From the NCBI GenBank assembly GCA_023412275.1, contig JAEYNY010000028.1:1-8603 (forward strand): a stretch of DNA of 8,603 nucleotides, in the 5' to 3' direction. Shown piece by piece: positions 6,577 to 8,603 of the stretch (position 1 is its first letter; every line of letters starts with the position of its first letter). The notes under the pieces are model-generated. The model saw only the letters and a list, made by a program, of their open reading frames with translations. It did not search any database and was not told where the DNA came from. This DNA comes from Bacillota bacterium. GTDB taxonomy: Bacteria > Bacillota > Clostridia > Acetivibrionales > DSM-1351. Position numbers and translations under genes: made by a program.

Positions 6577-8338
6577 TTTTACCCTCCTCTAAAGGAATTT
6601 TCAGTGTTATTTTAGTACCGGAATACTTACTGCTTTCTACATTATATATATCATCGGTGCCATAGTGTATCTTCAATCGCTGTATCGTCCCTCTTAGTCC
6701 AAAGCTGGCTTGATTTCCTGCAAGATTTTCATCAGAAATACTGTTGATTTCCTGTTCATCCATTCCAACACCATTATCTTCAACGGACAATATGAGACAA
6801 CTTTCGTTAATATGTGCTGATGTTTTTATAAATCCGGGTTCACCGCTGGGCCTGATGCCATGGTATATACTGTTTTCTACTAAGGGCTGAAGTATATTCT
6901 TAAGTATTTTTATTTGGTTTGTATCCGGTGAAATATCGTACTCGTCACTAATCATCTCACCATACCTGAGCTTTTGAAGCAACAGATAGTTTTGTATCTG
7001 ACGAACTTCATTCTCTAAGCTGATAACTTCTGAACCCTTGCTGAGACTGATTCTGCAAAAGTTTCCCAGAGCATTGACTGCTTCATAAACTGATTGGTTG
7101 TTGCCTGATAATGACAGGTAGGCAATATTATCAAGAGTATTGTATAAAAAATGTGGCTTGATTTGTTCATTCAGAACATCCAGTTCAAATTTACGCTTCT
7201 TTTTTTCTTCATCTAAGAGCTTAATTATAAGATTGTTTATTTCCATAATCATCAGATTGTAATTGTTTTTAAGTTCACCTATTTCATCGTTCCCGGTATT
7301 ATAGCTTACCCGTTTGAAAACCCCATTTGCAACACCCTGCATTGAGTTGATGAGCTTTTTAATAGGTGAAGTTATGAGGCTTGCGGTAAAAAGTGATGCT
7401 ACTATAAATAAAAAGATAGTAATTCCAATAAACAACACATACAGTACATTCAGTGTCCGAATTGCAGGCGACTTGGATGAAAGGCTTGTACAGCTTATTA
7501 TTTTCCAACCCGTATCAGGCATATCAGACTTGAATACAAGCAATCTTTTGTTGTTAATGGTTATTATATCCTCACTTTCTGATGTCCTCCAAAGGTATGG
7601 ATTATACATCTCATAGGCATCATCGTTTTTAATAACCGGATTATTATTTGCATCCAGGATTATAAAGGACGAACCTCCATTTTTACTGGTTTCATTAATA
7701 ACCTCTGAGAGACTGTCCTGTGATATGTTCAATACCAACACTCCAATTGGTTTGAGACTGTCAAGGTCATTTAAAACTCGCATTACGGAAACAAGGTTTT
7801 TACCGGAATATGTTTTAAGGGTATTTTCAGCATTGATAGCTATTTTATATCCCCCGCTTAGCTTTACAAGCTCATTAAACCACGGTGCATTTTTAACATC
7901 TTCTACGCTTGAAACTGTAAGGTTTTTATTGGTTCTCAGTACTGAACCGTGTAAGTCGTAAAGATAAATTGAATCTATATTCGGAAAGGTTACGTGAATG
8001 TTAAACATAACCTCGTTGGCACTTTTAGACAAGCTGCGGGATGGCTTATCCGACTCAAGATATGACCTAATAAGTGAGTTTGTAGTCAACATCTTGGATA
8101 CGTTGTTTGCGTTGGCAATCATTGTGTTAATATTTGTGCGTATAAGCTCCGTTGTTTCATGAGAACGCTGACGTACCTGACTTAGAGTTTCGTTTTTTAT
8201 TACATTGACATAAATAACAGCGCTGATTATTACATAAAAAAGCATAAATACCATAAAGATAAGAAGCACTTTGCTTCTTATAGAGGCGTTTAAAAACGTT
8301 TTTTTAACTGTTTCCATAAAATGCTTAAAATATTTCAT
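6569..8338 (-). CDS. YesM-type sensor histidine kinase
   Basis: Membrane sensor kinase of 589 residues. A short cytoplasmic tail precedes membrane helix 1 (about 24-47). The extracellular domain (48-295) has double-CACHE features: IYLYDLHG (124-131), PWF (152-154), GVLVLNIS (199-206) and a second module with FIILDANNNP (225-234) and WKIIS (278-282). Such domains bind small ligands outside the cell. Helix 2 is at about 296-321, followed by a HAMP linker (about 322-374) and the His_kinase (PF06580) domain with H396 in QIKPHFLYNTLDN. The ATP-binding domain has the N-box LQPLVENSIYHG (483-494), G1 DNGVGMD (521-527) and G2 SFGLRG (545-550). I chose the start at 8338 because GGAG lies 6 nt upstream. 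The open frame runs 56 codons further, but that part lies in the regulatory spacer and has no good ribosome site. It pairs with the response regulator downstream. The ligand is unknown; carbohydrate sensing is common in this family. Confidence 0.95.
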   Translation of the reverse strand: MKYFKHFMETVKKTFLNASIRSKVLLIFMVFMLFYVIISAVIYVNVIKNETLSQVRQRSHETTELIRTNINTMIANANNVSKMLTTNSLIRSYLESDKPSRSLSKSANEVMFNIHVTFPNIDSIYLYDLHGSVLRTNKNLTVSSVEDVKNAPWFNELVKLSGGYKIAINAENTLKTYSGKNLVSVMRVLNDLDSLKPIGVLVLNISQDSLSEVINETSKNGGSSFIILDANNNPVIKNDDAYEMYNPYLWRTSESEDIITINNKRLLVFKSDMPDTGWKIISCTSLSSKSPAIRTLNVLYVLFIGITIFLFIVASLFTASLITSPIKKLINSMQGVANGVFKRVSYNTGNDEIGELKNNYNLMIMEINNLIIKLLDEEKKKRKFELDVLNEQIKPHFLYNTLDNIAYLSLSGNNQSVYEAVNALGNFCRISLSKGSEVISLENEVRQIQNYLLLQKLRYGEMISDEYDISPDTNQIKILKNILQPLVENSIYHGIRPSGEPGFIKTSAHINESCLILSVEDNGVGMDEQEINSISDENLAGNQASFGLRGTIQRLKIHYGTDDIYNVESSKYSGTKITLKIPLEEGKND

Positions 8339-8389
8339 ATATAACTCCGTAAAAATGCAAATAATAGTTTCAAATGAGCGTATCAAGTT

Positions 8390-8398
8390 ATTATACCA
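8390..8398 (-). promoter_or_regulatory. Extended -10 promoter of the two-component operon
   Basis: On the minus strand TGGTATAAT gives a perfect -10 hexamer (8390-8395) with the upstream TGn extension (8396-8398). The -35 region 17-18 bp upstream is poor, which extended -10 promoters tolerate. Transcription should start near 8383, giving a leader of about 45 nt before the kinase ATG at 8338. Confidence 0.65.
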
Positions 8399-8413
8399 TA
8401 CGCAAATTAGAGA

Positions 8414-8440
8414 TTGACATAACGTTATTATAAGTATTGT
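8414..8440 (+). promoter_or_regulatory. Possible upstream rightward promoter
   Basis: A perfect TTGACA (8414-8419) is followed after only 15 bp by TATTGT (8435-8440), a 4/6 -10 match. The 10-bp palindrome ATAACGTTAT (8419-8428) lies in the spacer. The short spacer makes this a weak or activator-dependent promoter at best, about 145 bp before the right-hand gene. Confidence 0.3.
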
Positions 8441-8507
8441 GCAAATATTTCGGAAATAGGATTGGAGGCGGTTTGAAGCAATTCTATGAGTAAAAATAAT
8501 GCACAAT

Positions 8508-8551
8508 TATAGGTAACCATTTTACGTTTACTTTATGCAACATTACCTATA
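8508..8551. repeat. Inverted repeat straddling the rightward promoter
   Basis: TATAGGTAA (8508-8516) and TTACCTATA (8543-8551) are perfect 9-bp inverted copies, 26 bp apart. They flank the -35 box, and the right arm runs into the -10 box of the promoter at 8527-8555. That is where an operator would act. The arms are about three helical turns apart (35 bp start to start), so a dimer or looped complex is conceivable. The regulator is unknown. Confidence 0.45.
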
Positions 8552-8555
8552 TTAT
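8527..8555 (+). promoter_or_regulatory. Promoter of the truncated right-hand gene
   Basis: TTTACT (8527-8532, 4/6 to -35) is followed by a 17-bp spacer and TATTAT (8550-8555, 5/6 to -10). Transcription would begin near 8562, about 27 nt before the ATG at 8589. The weak -35 box fits a promoter that needs an activator such as the adjacent AraC-type regulator. Confidence 0.5.
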
Positions 8556-8588
8556 TACCATATCACATTATTTCAAGGAGGAATAAGG

Positions 8589-8603
8589 ATGAACAAAATG
8601 TCA
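8589..8603 (+). CDS. 5' end of an unidentified gene, cut by the window edge
   Basis: Only five codons (MNKMS) are present. The start is convincing because AAGGAGG (8575-8581), a full Shine-Dalgarno match, lies 7 nt upstream and a promoter precedes it. The gene is divergent from a YesM/YesN pair. In many Firmicutes this position holds the extracellular solute-binding protein of a sugar ABC importer or a secreted glycosidase, but nothing in the five residues identifies it. Confidence 0.75.

Larger units (their letters stand above)
8356..8545 (+). repeat. Set of TGCAAAT-like direct elements in the divergent spacer
   Basis: Five similar AT-rich words occur in the same orientation: TGCAAATAAT (8356), CGCAAATTA (8401), TGCAAATATT (8440), TGCACAATTA (8500) and TGCAACATTA (8536). 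AraC-type regulators commonly bind direct repeats, so these are candidate sites for the neighbouring response regulator. Spacings (45, 39, 60 and 36 bp) are not regular, and the match is by eye only. Confidence 0.3.

Noticed and set aside
8339..8506. A 56-residue N-terminal extension of the sensor kinase.
   Set aside because: It covers the promoter and leader region, has no ribosome site at its ATG, and kinases of this family normally begin shortly before the first membrane helix, as the start at 8338 gives.

Overview
The window looks like chromosomal DNA of a low-GC, Gram-positive anaerobe of the Clostridia type. The evidence is AT-rich intergenic DNA, strong AGGAGG-type ribosome binding sites, a tRNA gene with an encoded CCA end, an EcsA-like ABC exporter with a CmpB-family membrane protein, and a YesM/YesN-type two-component pair. 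A cellulolytic Ruminiclostridium-like or related clostridium would fit, but species cannot be settled from this sequence alone.

Layout from left to right. A minus-strand tRNA-Ser (anticodon GGA) sits at 19-109 with its own near-consensus promoter at 147-175. A Rho-independent terminator at 222-251 ends the minus-strand tandem-HD phosphohydrolase gene (296-1582), whose C-terminal half is a complete HD-GYP domain of the cyclic-di-GMP phosphodiesterase family. An AT-rich divergent spacer with two inverted repeats separates it from a plus-strand operon: an ABC ATPase (1788-2501), a 12-helix ABC-2-like exporter permease (2494-4092, overlapping by 8 nt) and a CmpB/PF06541-type membrane protein (4145-4960). 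That operon collides tail to tail, with 11 bp between genes, with a minus-strand two-component operon: AraC-type response regulator (4972-6576) and YesM-type sensor histidine kinase (6569-8338). One hairpin at 4938-4982 contains both stop codons and probably terminates transcription in both directions.

The last 250 bp (8339-8588) form a divergent regulatory region. It has an extended -10 promoter reading left into the kinase gene, a promoter reading right into a gene of which only five codons (8589-8603) are in the window, a 9-bp inverted repeat straddling the rightward promoter, and several TGCAAAT-like elements in one orientation. By analogy with other YesMN systems the truncated gene is the likely target, often a sugar-binding lipoprotein of an ABC importer, but this is inference.

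I found no mobile element, CRISPR array, riboswitch or clearly broken gene. Nothing here convinces me of a wholly new system. The points most worth a second look are the internally duplicated permease with its CmpB partner, the two-domain HD protein with a divergent first domain, the hairpin shared by two convergent genes, and the dense set of repeats in front of the truncated right-hand gene.
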